In this document: positions 1-13,472 of the stretch, piece after piece
How positions within the stretch are numbered: the first letter of the stretch is position 1
Layout of the letters: every line of letters begins with the position of its first letter
Source of the DNA: Janibacter endophyticus
GTDB lineage: Bacteria; Actinomycetota; Actinomycetes; Actinomycetales; Dermatophilaceae
NCBI RefSeq assembly: GCF_016888335.1
Contig: NZ_JAFEJG010000004.1
Coordinates: 2,170,001-2,234,000, forward strand
Direction of reading: 5' to 3'
Length of the DNA: 64,000 nt
The notes under the pieces: model-generated
What the model saw: only the letters and a program-made list of their open reading frames with translations
The model's database searches: none
What the model was told of the DNA's origin: nothing
Translations under genes and position numbers: made by a program

Positions 1-2315
<2,315 letters not shown>

Positions 2316-2339
2316 GATGGGCACCCTATCCGGGCCGGC

Positions 2340-3764
2340 TCAGCGGTCGCGCAGCCTGCCGCGCAGCCACTGCCACCGCTCCTGGAGTCGTGCCTCGAAG
2401 CCGCGGTCCGTCGGCCGGTAGTACGACCGGTCGCCGAGCTCGGCATCGAGCTCGTCGGGGAGGTACTGCTGCGCCGCGACCCCGTCGGCCTGGTCGTGGG
2501 AGTAGACGTAGCCGGCGACCTGCTGCCCGCCCGACGCCGCGGCGGCCCGGTCGGAGGCCTGGGTGTAGCCGCTGCCCCGCAGGTGCGGCGGGACCGCTCC
2601 GACCTTGCCGGCGCGCACGTCGGCGATCGCCTCGTTGATCCCCGTGTACGCGGCGTTGGACTTCGGCGCGAGCGCGTTGTGGACGACCGCCTGAGCGAGG
2701 ATGATCCGCGCCTCCGGCATGCCGATCTGAGCCACGGCGTGCATCGCGGCGACGGCGGTCTGGAGGGCCGTGGGGTCGCCCATCCCGACGTCCTCGCTCG
2801 CGGCGATGACGACCCGGCGGGCGATGAAGCGCGGGTCCTCCCCCGCCTCGAGCTGGCGGGCGAGGTAGTGCAGGGCGGCGTCGACGTCCGAGCCACGCAT
2901 CGACTTGATGAAGGCCGAGGCCACGTCGTAGTGCTGGTCGCCGGTCTTGTCGTAGCGCACGGCCGCCCGCGCGACGGCCTGCTCGACGTGGGCGAGGCTG
3001 ATCGGCAGCACGGCCTCGGGGTCGAGCACGACCCCGGCGTCGTCCTGCGCGACCCCGGCCGCCGCCTCGAGGCCGGTCAGAGCCCTCCGCGCGTCGCCCC
3101 CGGCGATCGCGACGAGGTGGTCGCGGGCCTCCTCGGCGAGCTCGAAGCGACCCTCGAGCCCACGCTCGTCGGCGACGGCCGACTCGATGACCTCCGCGAT
3201 CTCCCCCTTCGTCAGGGACTCGAGGGTGACGAGGATCGAGCGCGAGAGCAGCGGCGCGATGACCGAGAAGGACGGGTTCTCCGTCGTCGCGGCGACGAGG
3301 ACGACCTCGCGGTTCTCGACGCCGGGGAGCAGCGCGTCCTGCTGGGCCTTGGTGAAACGGTGGATCTCGTCGAGGAAGAGCACGGTCGCCCGCCCGTACA
3401 GGGCGCGGCTCGTCGCCGCCCGCTCCATGACGGCGCGCACGTCCTTGACCCCCGCCGTGACCGCGGACAGCTCGACGAACTCCCGGTCGGCCGCGGTCGC
3501 CACGAGGTGGGCCAGCGTCGTCTTGCCGGTGCCGGGCGGACCCCAGAGGATCGCCGACAGCGGCCCGGCCGTCCCACCGGCGCCCTCGATGAGCCGGCGC
3601 AGCGGGGACCCGGGGCGCAGCACCTCACCCTGGCCGCGCACCTCGTCGATCGACCGGGGCCGCATCCGCACCGCCAGCGGCGGGAGCGTCGCGCCGGCCG
3701 GCGCGGCAGCGCCCTCGCCGGAGCCCGGGGAGCTCGACGAGGCGAAGAGATCGACATCACTCAC
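2340..3764 (-). CDS. rarA: Replication-associated recombination protein A (RarA/MgsA AAA+ ATPase)
   Basis: AAA+ clamp-loader-like ATPase acting at stalled replication forks; 474 residues, normal for the family. Seen: Walker [10 protein letters not shown] (about residues 75-83), Walker [11 protein letters not shown] (about 128-137), sensor-1 AATTENPSF, arginine-finger region LLSRS, and the C-terminal tetramerisation part with KSMRGSD and PNAAYTGI-like text. Start GTG at 3764 has a TAGCCT -10 box at 3771-3776, six bases upstream, so the transcript may be leaderless. It is divergent from the MMPL exporter, with only 64 bases between the two starts. Confidence 0.96.
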   Translation of the reverse strand: MSDVDLFASSSSPGSGEGAAAPAGATLPPLAVRMRPRSIDEVRGQGEVLRPGSPLRRLIEGAGGTAGPLSAILWGPPGTGKTTLAHLVATAADREFVELSAVTAGVKDVRAVMERAATSRALYGRATVLFLDEIHRFTKAQQDALLPGVENREVVLVAATTENPSFSVIAPLLSRSILVTLESLTKGEIAEVIESAVADERGLEGRFELAEEARDHLVAIAGGDARRALTGLEAAAGVAQDDAGVVLDPEAVLPISLAHVEQAVARAAVRYDKTGDQHYDVASAFIKSMRGSDVDAALHYLARQLEAGEDPRFIARRVVIAASEDVGMGDPTALQTAVAAMHAVAQIGMPEARIILAQAVVHNALAPKSNAAYTGINEAIADVRAGKVGAVPPHLRGSGYTQASDRAAAASGGQQVAGYVYSHDQADGVAAQQYLPDELDAELGDRSYYRPTDRGFEARLQERWQWLRGRLRDR

Positions 3765-3828
3765 CCACGCAGGCTATCCGGGGGGACCGACGTCCACGGT
3801 CGCCGGTCGAGGGTGGCAGGCTTGGACG

Positions 3829-6051
3829 GTGACCAGGCACGCGGCGCCCCGACGCTCGATGCTCGACCGCTGGGGTCGCCTCATCGGCCACCACCCTCGC
3901 ACCGTGGTCCTGACCTGGGTCCTCGCCGTGGCCGTGAGCTTCCTCGTCGCGCTCGGCGCCCTCGGCAACCCCGCGCTCTTCGACCGGTTGCACAGCAGCG
4001 ACGCGGTCTCGCCGGGCGACGCGCAGCTGGCCCGCGACCTCGCGCTGGAGGCGGGCGGCGGGACCTTCGCCAACGACACCCTCATTGTCGAGGGATCCCC
4101 CGCCACCAACCCCTTCGTGCTGCGGAACGTCGGCACTGCGCTCCAGGCGATCTCCGAGATCGAGGGCGTGGAGTCGGTGGTGAACCCGGTCGTCGCCCCG
4201 GACGGCGGCGTCACCAGCCCGCAGGCCGCACCCCTGGTCAGGGACGAAGGGGGCGGACGGTACGGCTTCGTCACGGTGGTGACCTATGCCGAGGACCTCG
4301 AGGGCGCCGCCCTCGACCGGGCCCGCACCGCAGTCGACCACCAGCTCGACCAGGTCGTCGCCGGCGCGATGGCCACCGACAGCCAGCGCGGCAGCGTCAA
4401 GGACCTCGTCGACGCGATCATCGGCCAGGTCGGCACCGACATGAAGAAGGGCGAGGGCATCGCGCTGCCGATCTCGTTCCTGGTGATGATCATCGTCTTC
4501 GGCGGCTTCCTCGCCGCCGGGCTGCCCATCGCGGGGGCGATCGCCTCGATCGGCGGTGCCCTGCTCATCCTGCTCGGCTTCTCGTACGTCATCGACCTCG
4601 ACGCGACCGTCGTCAACATCGTCACCGTGCTCGGTCTCGGCCTGTGCATCGACTACGGGCTGCTCATCGTCAGCCGTTTCCGGGAGGAGGCCCGGGCGCT
4701 GCTGTCGGGGCCCCCGGCCGAGAGCCTCGACGCGGACCGTGTCGCCGAGATCACCGGGCGGACGCTGGACCGGGCCGGGCGCACCGTGATCTTCTCCGCC
4801 GTCACCGTGGCGATCTCGCTCGTCGGACTGATGTTCTTCCCCGTCGTCTTCATGCGCGCCTCGGGCGCCGCGGGCATCGCGGTGGTCCTCCTGGCGCTGC
4901 TCGTCGCGGTCACCCTCATCCCGGCGCTCTGCGCGCTGGGTGCTCGACGGCTGCTGCGCCCCGGCACCGAGCAGGCGCCCGACGAAGGGGTCTTCTCGCG
5001 GCTCTCGCGGGTCGTCCAGCGCGCGCCGTGGGTGGTCATCGCCGCCTGCCTCGCCGTCCTCGTGACCGCGGCCCTGCCCTCGCTGCGGCTGCAGCTCACC
5101 TCCTCCGGGCCCGAGCTGCTCCCCGCCGGGGCGAGGGAGCGGGTCTTCTTCGAGACCCTGGCCGAGCAGTACCCGGACATGGCCAGCCCCGACGTCACCT
5201 ACGTCACCGAGGCGCCCAAGGACGAGGTCGAGCGCTGGGCCGAGACGGGGGCCACGGGCCTGCCCGGTCTCGTGGCCGAGCCGGTGGTGACCTCCGTCGG
5301 GACGGTCGGCGACCGCGAGATCCTCTCCGTGGAGCTGCGCACCGGCGACGGCGGGCTCGGGGAGGCGAGCCGCACCCTCGTCGACCGGCTGCACGCGGAG
5401 CCTCCCCCCGTCGAGGGGCACATCGGCGGGCAGGCCTCCAGCCTGCGCGACCTCACGAGCATCATCGTGAAGGGCGCTCCCTACGCGGTCCTCACCGTGG
5501 TGCTGGCGACCTTCGTGCTCCTCTTCCTCATGACCGGGTCGGTCGTCGTGCCGATCAAGGCCCTCGTGATGAACGTCGTCTCGTTGGGCGCCTCGCTCGG
5601 AGCGTTGGTCTGGATCTTCCAGGACGGGCATCTCGAGGGGCTCCTCGGCTTCACCTCGACGGGGACGGTCGAGGCGACGATCCCGGTGCTGGCGCTCGCC
5701 TTCGGCTTCGGGCTCTCGATGGACTACGAGGTCTTCCTGCTCAGTCGCATCGTCGAGCTGCACGAGGGGGGCATGCCCACCAACGACGCGGTCCGGCTCG
5801 GCCTGCAGCGCTCCGGTCGGATCATCACGAGCGCAGCGCTGCTCATGGTCATCGTCTTCTCGGGCTTCATCACGGCCCAGGTGCTCGCGGTCAAGCAGAC
5901 CGGTGTCGCCCTCGTGCTGGCGATCCTCATCGACGCGACCCTCGTCCGCATGCTCCTCGTCCCGGCGACGATGTCGGTGCTCGGCGAGTGGAACTGGTGG
6001 GCGCCCCGGTGGATGAAGGGCCTGCACGCCCGCTTCGGGATCACCGAGTAG
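3829..6051 (+). CDS. MMPL-family (RND superfamily) membrane transporter
   Basis: Predicted proton-driven exporter in the cytoplasmic membrane; substrate unknown (the family moves lipids or drugs). 740 residues in two similar halves. Each half has one membrane segment, an extracytoplasmic domain and a cluster of membrane segments. Diagnostic MMPL motifs are GLGLCIDYGLLIVSRFREE in half one and FGFGLSMDYEVFLLSRI in half two, with the conserved Asp-Tyr pair in each. Start GTG 3829 is chosen for the GGCAGG Shine-Dalgarno 8 bases before it; ATG 3859 is the alternative. The reading frame stays open far upstream, but that part is antisense to rarA. The GNAT gene follows after 11 bases. Confidence 0.93.
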   Translation: MTRHAAPRRSMLDRWGRLIGHHPRTVVLTWVLAVAVSFLVALGALGNPALFDRLHSSDAVSPGDAQLARDLALEAGGGTFANDTLIVEGSPATNPFVLRNVGTALQAISEIEGVESVVNPVVAPDGGVTSPQAAPLVRDEGGGRYGFVTVVTYAEDLEGAALDRARTAVDHQLDQVVAGAMATDSQRGSVKDLVDAIIGQVGTDMKKGEGIALPISFLVMIIVFGGFLAAGLPIAGAIASIGGALLILLGFSYVIDLDATVVNIVTVLGLGLCIDYGLLIVSRFREEARALLSGPPAESLDADRVAEITGRTLDRAGRTVIFSAVTVAISLVGLMFFPVVFMRASGAAGIAVVLLALLVAVTLIPALCALGARRLLRPGTEQAPDEGVFSRLSRVVQRAPWVVIAACLAVLVTAALPSLRLQLTSSGPELLPAGARERVFFETLAEQYPDMASPDVTYVTEAPKDEVERWAETGATGLPGLVAEPVVTSVGTVGDREILSVELRTGDGGLGEASRTLVDRLHAEPPPVEGHIGGQASSLRDLTSIIVKGAPYAVLTVVLATFVLLFLMTGSVVVPIKALVMNVVSLGASLGALVWIFQDGHLEGLLGFTSTGTVEATIPVLALAFGFGLSMDYEVFLLSRIVELHEGGMPTNDAVRLGLQRSGRIITSAALLMVIVFSGFITAQVLAVKQTGVALVLAILIDATLVRMLLVPATMSVLGEWNWWAPRWMKGLHARFGITE

Positions 6052-6062
6052 CCTCACTCCTC

Positions 6063-6866
6063 GTGCCGACCGCGATCAGGACGAAGGGGGAGCTCCTCGC
6101 CGCCTCCGGCGGATCGCCCGTGCTCCGGGGCGAGGTCCCGTCCGCGACGGGGCTTCCGGCCCTCTTCCTCGAGGGCGAAGGGGTCTGGGCCGTCGCCTTC
6201 CTGCGGCCCACCCACGTCCACGGGCTCAACGTCATGCTGCACGCCGGCGACACCGGCCAGGCCATGTCCCAGGGCGCCGTGGCCGCCCTCGACGACCTCG
6301 TCCGGTCCGCCCCCTTCGCCTCCTGGCTGGCCGCGGCGCGCCAGGCGGGCGCGACGCACGCGTCCCTGCCCCGCAGGTCGGTCGGCACGATCGGTGACCT
6401 GCTCGCCGACGCGGAGCACGCGGTGGGCCGCTGGGAGTGGATGTGGACCGAGGCGGCCCCGCCGGCTCCACCCGCACCGGTCCTCGACCTCGGCACCGGG
6501 GCCAAGACGGAGATCGACTCCCTGCTGCAGGCCGACAACGCCCGCACCGACGGTCGCCCCTTCGCCCACCCGGACCAGCGCTGGGTCGGCGTGCGCGACG
6601 ACGACGGCTCGCTCGTGGCCGTCGGCTGCTGCGAGATCGAGCAGTCCGGCACCCCCATCCTCGCAGGCATCACGGTCGCGGCGCACGCGCGCGGCCGGGG
6701 CCTCGGACGCGCGGTCACCGCCGAGCTGACCCGCGGTGCCGTGGCCGAGCACGGCTGGTGCACGCTCGGGATGTACTCGGACAACCCGGTCGCGCGCGGC
6801 CTCTACCTCGACCTCGGCTACCAGCGAGGTGCCGAGTGGACGAGCGGGGCGATGAGACCGGCGTGA
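6063..6866 (+). CDS. GNAT-family N-acetyltransferase
   Basis: Probable acetyl-CoA-dependent acyltransferase; substrate unknown. 267 residues. The C-terminal half carries the acetyl-CoA loop GITVAAHARGRGLGRA (R/Q-x-x-G-x-G/A type) and the usual end NPVARGLYLDLGYQRG. The N-terminal half (about residues 1-130) has no motif I recognise and may be a degenerate second GNAT fold. GTG 6063 is the first usable start after the MMPL stop, 11 bases away, with only a weak ribosome site, so translation may depend on the upstream gene. Co-transcription with the exporter is likely from the spacing. Confidence 0.85.
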   Translation: MPTAIRTKGELLAASGGSPVLRGEVPSATGLPALFLEGEGVWAVAFLRPTHVHGLNVMLHAGDTGQAMSQGAVAALDDLVRSAPFASWLAAARQAGATHASLPRRSVGTIGDLLADAEHAVGRWEWMWTEAAPPAPPAPVLDLGTGAKTEIDSLLQADNARTDGRPFAHPDQRWVGVRDDDGSLVAVGCCEIEQSGTPILAGITVAAHARGRGLGRAVTAELTRGAVAEHGWCTLGMYSDNPVARGLYLDLGYQRGAEWTSGAMRPA

Positions 6867-6872
6867 TGCGCC

Positions 6873-7217
6873 TCAGGGGCATGCGGCGGTCCCGGTCCGC
6901 CCCGCCGCCAGGTCGAGCACGTCGGCGACGTCCCCGATGACGGCCCGTCTGCCGGTGCGCTCGACGAAGCGCAACGCCGCCTCGGCCTTGGGCCGCATCG
7001 ATCCGCGGGGAAGGTCCAGGTCGGTGACGTCGACCCGTCGGACGCGCTCGAGGAGACGTGCGCGCGCCGTGCCGTGATCACGGAGCACGCCGGGCACGTC
7101 GGTGAGCAGCAGCAGCAGGTCCGCGCCGATGCTCTCGGCCAGGACCGCCGAGGCGAGGTCCTTGTCGATGACGGCCTCGACCCCGTGCAGCCGGCCGTCC
7201 GCGCCCCGCGCGACGGG
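6873..7217 (-). pseudogene. arcC: Remnant of carbamate kinase (C-terminal third only)
   Basis: The minus strand encodes the carbamate kinase C-terminus: GVEAVIDKDLASAVLAE, then GADLLLLLTDVPGV, then GSMRPKAEAALRFVERTGRRA followed by the GDV...GRTGTA end, stopping at 6873. These match the family features VEAVIDKD, LLILTDV and GSMGPK-EAA-FV--TG--A-IG in order. About 115 of roughly 310 residues remain. The N-terminal two thirds, including the ATP-binding start, is missing because the aspS 3' end begins at 7259. GTG 7097 could start a 74-residue piece, but nothing suggests it functions. The upstream limit is approximate. This is a decayed gene left between GNAT and aspS. Confidence 0.75.
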
Positions 7218-7258
7218 GGCGGTCCGCCGGGCTCTCGGGTAGGGGCGCCGGGGGCGCC

Positions 7259-9088
7259 TCAGCCCCTGGGACCGACCTCGGGCGTACCCTCCGAGCCGTC
7301 CTGCTCCCTCGCCACCACCGGCGTGGCGTCGATGCCGGCCTCCTTGCGCTGCTCCGCGGTGATCGGCGCAGGCGCGTCGGTGAGGGCGTCGTAGCCGCCG
7401 CCGGACTTGGGGAAGGCGATGACGTCGCGGATCGAGTCGGCCCCCAGGAGGAGCATGACGATCCGGTCCCAGCCGAAGGCGATGCCGCCGTGCGGCGGGG
7501 CACCGTACTTGAAGGCCTCGAGGAGGAAGCCGAACTTCTCCTGCGCCGCCTCGGCGTCCAGGCCCATGACCTTAAAGACCCGCTCCTGCACGTCGCGGCG
7601 GTGGATACGGATGGACCCGCCGCCGATCTCGTTGCCGTTGCAGACCATGTCGTAGGCGTAGGCGAGCGCCGGGCCGGGGTCGGTGTCGAAGGTGTCGAGG
7701 AACTCGGCCTGGGGACTGGTGAAGGCGTGGTGGACCGCGGTCCACGCACCCCCGCCGACGGCGACGTCACCGGCGGCGACCGCCTCGGCGGCGGGCTCGA
7801 AGAGCGGCGCGTCGACGACCCAGAGGAAGGACCAGGCCGACTCGTCGATGAGCTCGCAGCGCTTGCCGATCTCGACGCGGGCGGCGCCGAGGAGGCCACG
7901 GCTGGCCTTGGGCGCACCGGCGGCGAAGAAGATGCAGTCGCCCGGGTTGGCGCCGACGTGGGCGGCCAGTCCGGCCTTCTCCTCGTCGGAGATGTTCTTG
8001 GCGACCGGGCCTGCGAGCTCCCCGTCCTCGCCGACGGTCACGTACGCCAGGCCCTTCGCCCCGCGCTGCTTGGCCCACTCCTGCCAGGCGTCGAACTGGC
8101 GACGCGGCTGGCTCGCGCCGCCGGGCATGACGACGGCGCCGACGTACTCGGCCTGGAAGACCCGGAAGGGGGTCGAGGCGAAGTACTCGGTGCAGTCGGT
8201 GAGCTCGAGGCCGAAGCGCAGGTCGGGCTTGTCGGTGCCGAAGCGCGCCATCGCGTCGGCGTAGGTCATCCGCTCGAAGGGGGTCGGCAGGTCGACGCCG
8301 ATGGTCGCCCAGACGGCCTTGGCGATGGCCTCGCCGAGCTCGAGGACGTCGTCCTGCTCGACGAAGCTCATCTCGATGTCGAGCTGGGTGAACTCCGGCT
8401 GACGGTCGGCGCGGAAGTCCTCGTCGCGGTAGCAGCGGGCGATCTGGTAGTAGCGCTCCATGCCGGCGACCATGAGCAGCTGCTTGAAGAGCTGCGGGCT
8501 CTGCGGCAGGGCGTACCACTCGCCGGGCGCGAGCCGCGCGGGCACGAGGAAGTCCCGTGCGCCCTCGGGCGTCGAGCGGGTGAGCGTCGGGGTCTCGATC
8601 TCGACGAAGTCCCGCTCCGCGAGGACCGTGCGCGCGGCGGCGTTGACCTTGCTGCGCAGGCGCAGGCCGGCGCCGGCGCTCTGGGCGCCCGGACGCCGCA
8701 GGTCGAGGTAGCGGTGCTTGAGGCGCGCCTCCTCGCCGACGGTGACGCGCTCGTCGATCTGGAAGGGCAGCGGCTCGCTGGCCGAGAGCACCTCGATCTC
8801 GGAGGCGACGACGTCGACGGCACCGGTCGGGAGGTTGGGGTTGACGTCCTTCTCCTCGCGGGGGGTGACCTCGCCGGTCACCCTGATGCAGTACTCGTTG
8901 CGCAGGTCGTGGGCCGCGCCGGTGAGGACCTCGTCCCGGGCGACGACCTGGACGACGCCGCTCGCGTCGCGCACGTCGATGAAGGCCACTCCGCCGTGAT
9001 CGCGTCGCCGCGCCACCCAGCCAGTGAGGGTGACGGTCTGGCCGGAGTGCTCGGCACGCAGGGTGCCGGCTTCGTGGGTGCGAAGCAC
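7259..9088 (-). CDS. aspS: Aspartyl-tRNA synthetase
   Basis: Class II synthetase charging tRNA-Asp, possibly also tRNA-Asn as in many actinobacteria that use the Asp/Asn amidotransferase route. 609 residues. Seen: N-terminal OB-fold anticodon domain ([25 protein letters not shown]), class II motif 2 [16 protein letters not shown], the bacterial GAD insertion (about 300-420), and motif 3 [14 protein letters not shown]. The C-terminal tail after DAPAPIT is slightly long. Start GTG 9088 matches the family start [12 protein letters not shown] promoter-like TAGGAT and a hairpin lie upstream. Confidence 0.97.
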   Translation of the reverse strand: MLRTHEAGTLRAEHSGQTVTLTGWVARRRDHGGVAFIDVRDASGVVQVVARDEVLTGAAHDLRNEYCIRVTGEVTPREEKDVNPNLPTGAVDVVASEIEVLSASEPLPFQIDERVTVGEEARLKHRYLDLRRPGAQSAGAGLRLRSKVNAAARTVLAERDFVEIETPTLTRSTPEGARDFLVPARLAPGEWYALPQSPQLFKQLLMVAGMERYYQIARCYRDEDFRADRQPEFTQLDIEMSFVEQDDVLELGEAIAKAVWATIGVDLPTPFERMTYADAMARFGTDKPDLRFGLELTDCTEYFASTPFRVFQAEYVGAVVMPGGASQPRRQFDAWQEWAKQRGAKGLAYVTVGEDGELAGPVAKNISDEEKAGLAAHVGANPGDCIFFAAGAPKASRGLLGAARVEIGKRCELIDESAWSFLWVVDAPLFEPAAEAVAAGDVAVGGGAWTAVHHAFTSPQAEFLDTFDTDPGPALAYAYDMVCNGNEIGGGSIRIHRRDVQERVFKVMGLDAEAAQEKFGFLLEAFKYGAPPHGGIAFGWDRIVMLLLGADSIRDVIAFPKSGGGYDALTDAPAPITAEQRKEAGIDATPVVAREQDGSEGTPEVGPRG

Positions 9089-9449
9089 GGGTGATCTGTC
9101 CTTTGCGAAGGGGTCGAGGCCCGCGGTCGCGGGCCGTCGCTCATCCTACGGACCGGTACCGCGACGCGGCCAACCCGATTCCCCCTCCGCAGCGAGGGCC
9201 CCGTCAGGCCAGCACCCTGGCGGTGATGGTGATCGTGCCCGGCGCATCCCTCGCCCACCCCGTCGTGGAGACGTTGACGGAGGTGAGCGAGCGGGCGGGT
9301 CGCACAGGGAGCTCCGCGCAGGCCGACGCACCGCCCGCTCGCTGATCCGGTCTCGCGGTCCCCCTGCGCCGGACGGTGCGAGCTGCAGCGCTGGTGGGAG
9401 GGCCACGCGAGAGAACGCGAGGATACTCGGCAGGCCCCTGACCAGGCCG
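9089..9449. promoter_or_regulatory. aspS upstream region (promoter-like box and hairpin); rest featureless
   Basis: A stretch of about 360 bases without a convincing gene. For the minus strand (aspS) there is a -10-like TAGGAT at 9143-9148, giving a leader of about 50 bases. That leader contains a perfect inverted repeat GGCCCGCG-gt-CGCGGGCC at 9118-9135 and one CGAAGGGG octamer at 9106-9113. No good -35 is visible. The rest (9149-9449) has open frames on both strands, but all are Arg/Pro/Ser-rich composition artefacts. I see no further element there. Confidence 0.35.
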
Positions 9450-9461
9450 TACGGTGGGAGG

Positions 9462-10967
9462 GTGCCCCCGCTCCCCAGCTCGCCCCGCCCTGTCGCCCGA
9501 CGCCTCGTCCTTCTCGGCGGGCTGACCTCCGTCGCCGCACTCTCCGCCTGCACCTCCGACGGCGAGGACCAGCCGGTGGCGCAGGGCGCGACGAAGGCGT
9601 CAAACGGACGTCAGCTCACCCTCGGCGAGGGCCCGGTTGTCGCCGCCGGCGCAGCGGCGGCGTCCGCGATCGCCGCGTCGGCCGTCCTCTTCGCCCGCAG
9701 CCCCGGGGCCGTGGTCGCGGCCGCTGGGGGGGACCTGAGGGCCGCCGCCCAGGCGGCTCGGGCCTCCGGGGTGCCCTGCCTGCTCGACTCCCCCGAGACC
9801 GGCGCCGAGCTCGAGCGCCTGGGCGTCGAGAAGGTCTGGCTCTTCCCTGCGGCAGCCGGCACCACCTGGAGTGAAGGGATCCTCGCCGACCGCGAGGAGG
9901 TCGACGGGCTCCCGGACACCGACGACGAGCCGGTGCCCGTCGTCGTGGCGACGGCCGACCCAGAGCTGCACGCCGCCGCGGTGGCCACGGTGCTCGCCGC
10001 TCACGCCGCTCCCGAGGACGCGCCGGTCCTCACGGCCGACGACCCGCGGGCCGATGCCGTCGTCGCGGCGATCCGCGAGGACGGGGCAGGCCGGCTCGCG
10101 GTGGTCGGCGGCTTCGACGCGCTGCCGGACGACGCTCTCGAGCCCGCGGCCCGGATGGCCGCCGAGGCCGACGAGCTGCCGGGGGGCGGGGTCCTGGCCT
10201 TCCCGGGCCGTCGGATGATCGCCCTCTACGGGCACCCCGGCACGGGTGACCTCGGGCTCCTCGGGGAGCAGGACGCCGCGGCGAGCGTGCAGCGGGCGCA
10301 GGAGCTGGCCACGGAGTACCAGGAGTTCTCGAAGGAGCGGGTGATCCCGGCCTTCGAGATCATCGCGACGGTCGCCGACTCCCAGCCGGGCGCCGACGGC
10401 GACTACTCGAGCGAGTCCTCGATCGAGCACCTGCGGCCCTGGGTCGAGGCCGCCGGCGAGGGCGGCGTCTACGTCGTCCTCGACCTCCAGCCCGGCCGGA
10501 CGGACTTCCTCACCCAGGCCAAGCTCTACGAGGAGCTGCTGCTCCTCCCCCACGTGGGTCTCGCGCTCGACCCGGAGTGGCGTCTCGAGCCGCACCAGCT
10601 GCACATGCGCCAGATCGGCAAGGTCGAGGCGGCCGAGGTCGACGAGGTCTCCGAGTGGCTGGCCGCCCTCGTCCGCGACAACGGACTGCCGCAGAAGGTG
10701 CTGACCCTGCACCAGTTCCAGCTGCAGATGCTCCGCGACCGCGACCAGATCCGGACCGACCACCCTGAGCTCGCGGTGCTGGTCCATGCGGACGGGCACG
10801 GGACGCCCAGCCTCAAGCAGGGCACCTGGGCCGCGCTCAAGGAGGACCTCCCCGAGGGCATGTGGCTCGGGTGGAAGAACTTCATCGACGAGGACACCCC
10901 GACCTTCACGCCGGAGGAGACGATGCGCGACGTCGACCCGGCGCCGTGGTTCGTCTCGTATCAGTAG
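9462..10967 (+). CDS. Predicted lipoprotein of unknown function
   Basis: 501 residues. Seen: N-terminus with an Arg pair and hydrophobic stretch ending in a lipobox, ARRLVLLGG...ALSAC, so probably exported (perhaps by Tat) and lipid-anchored at the Cys near residue 30. Residues about 45-260 are Ala/Val-rich with alternating short strands resembling a cell-wall-binding-repeat-like domain. Residues about 285-500 form a conserved-looking domain with VYVVLDLQPG, GLALDPEWRL, TLHQFQLQM, LVHADGHG and WLGWKNFIDED, reminiscent of a TIM-barrel hydrolase, which is only a guess. Start GTG 9462 follows TACGGT (9450-9455) by 6 bases, so it may be leaderless. It stands alone, convergent with the NUDIX gene. 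Confidence 0.85.
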   Translation: MPPLPSSPRPVARRLVLLGGLTSVAALSACTSDGEDQPVAQGATKASNGRQLTLGEGPVVAAGAAAASAIAASAVLFARSPGAVVAAAGGDLRAAAQAARASGVPCLLDSPETGAELERLGVEKVWLFPAAAGTTWSEGILADREEVDGLPDTDDEPVPVVVATADPELHAAAVATVLAAHAAPEDAPVLTADDPRADAVVAAIREDGAGRLAVVGGFDALPDDALEPAARMAAEADELPGGGVLAFPGRRMIALYGHPGTGDLGLLGEQDAAASVQRAQELATEYQEFSKERVIPAFEIIATVADSQPGADGDYSSESSIEHLRPWVEAAGEGGVYVVLDLQPGRTDFLTQAKLYEELLLLPHVGLALDPEWRLEPHQLHMRQIGKVEAAEVDEVSEWLAALVRDNGLPQKVLTLHQFQLQMLRDRDQIRTDHPELAVLVHADGHGTPSLKQGTWAALKEDLPEGMWLGWKNFIDEDTPTFTPEETMRDVDPAPWFVSYQ

Positions 10968-11096
10968 GTGACGCCCTCGACGTAGACCCACCGGCCGGGT
11001 GCCAGCAATGAGGTCGACGGCGGTCCGGGCAGGCTCCCCCGCGAGGAGCGGGCCGCAGTGGGTCGCCGGCTCACCCACCTCGCAGGGGCAGGGGGG

Positions 11097-11722
11097 TTAC
11101 CGGTGAGCGGGGTGGTCGGTCCACGGGGTGTCGGCGGGGCGTAGGTCCTGCCAGCCGCGATCGCGCATCGCGCACGCGGCGAGGACCCCGACGACGAGGC
11201 TGGGGTTGTGCAGGTGGCCGGCGAGGATCGCGTCGCGGACCTCGTCGAGGGTGGCCAGCCGCTCCTCCAGGTGCGCCTCCTCGCCCTCGCGCTCGTGCCG
11301 CTCCTCGTCCGGGACAGGGCGCAGGCCCCGGGCGAGGTAGATCCGCAAGGCCTCGTCCATGCCGCCGGGCGAGGAGTAGTAGTCGACGAGCACCGCCCAG
11401 TGCTCGGCGACGAGGTCGGCCTCCTCGCCGAGCTCACGCTGCGCGGCGACGAGCGGGTCCTCCCCCTCGACGTCGAGCAGGCCCGCCGGCAGCTCCCACT
11501 CGTGAGCAGCGATCGGGTGACGGTACTGGCGGATGAGGAGCACGCGCTCCTGCTCGTCGAGGGCGAGGACGGCGACGGCGCCCGGGTGGTCGACGACCTC
11601 GCGGGTCAGCTGCTCGCCGTGGAAGCGGAAGGTGTCGCGGCGCACGTCCCAGACGGCGCCGTCGAAGACGACCTCACGGGAGAGGAGCTCGGGCTCCTCG
11701 TGCTCGTCGCGGAGTGGACGCA

Positions 11723-11723
<1 letters not shown>
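11097..11723 (-). CDS. NUDIX hydrolase, ADP-ribose pyrophosphatase type
   Basis: Probably hydrolyses ADP-ribose to AMP and ribose-5-phosphate in the cytoplasm. 208 residues. Seen: ADPRase N-terminal text (VVFDGAVWDVRRDTF, VVDHPGAVAVLALD), then HEWELPAGLLDVEGED and the Nudix box with AAQRELGEEADL; the catalytic REL-EE core is intact. The start ATG overlaps the pyrG stop (ATGA), so the two are translationally coupled. The same pyrG-NUDIX order occurs in Mycobacterium tuberculosis (Rv1699-Rv1700). Confidence 0.93.
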
Positions 11724-13456
<1,733 letters not shown>

Positions 13457-13472
13457 GGGCTTTCACTTTACG

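Noticed and set aside
3757-6057. 766-residue His/Asp/Glu-rich minus-strand frame opposite MMPL
   Set aside because: Mirror frame of the MMPL gene; no motif or ribosome site.
10961-11437. Minus-strand frame ending in GRWVYVEGVTY near the lipoprotein stop
   Set aside because: The tail looks protein-like, but the rest is a shadow of the NUDIX gene and no family match is evident.
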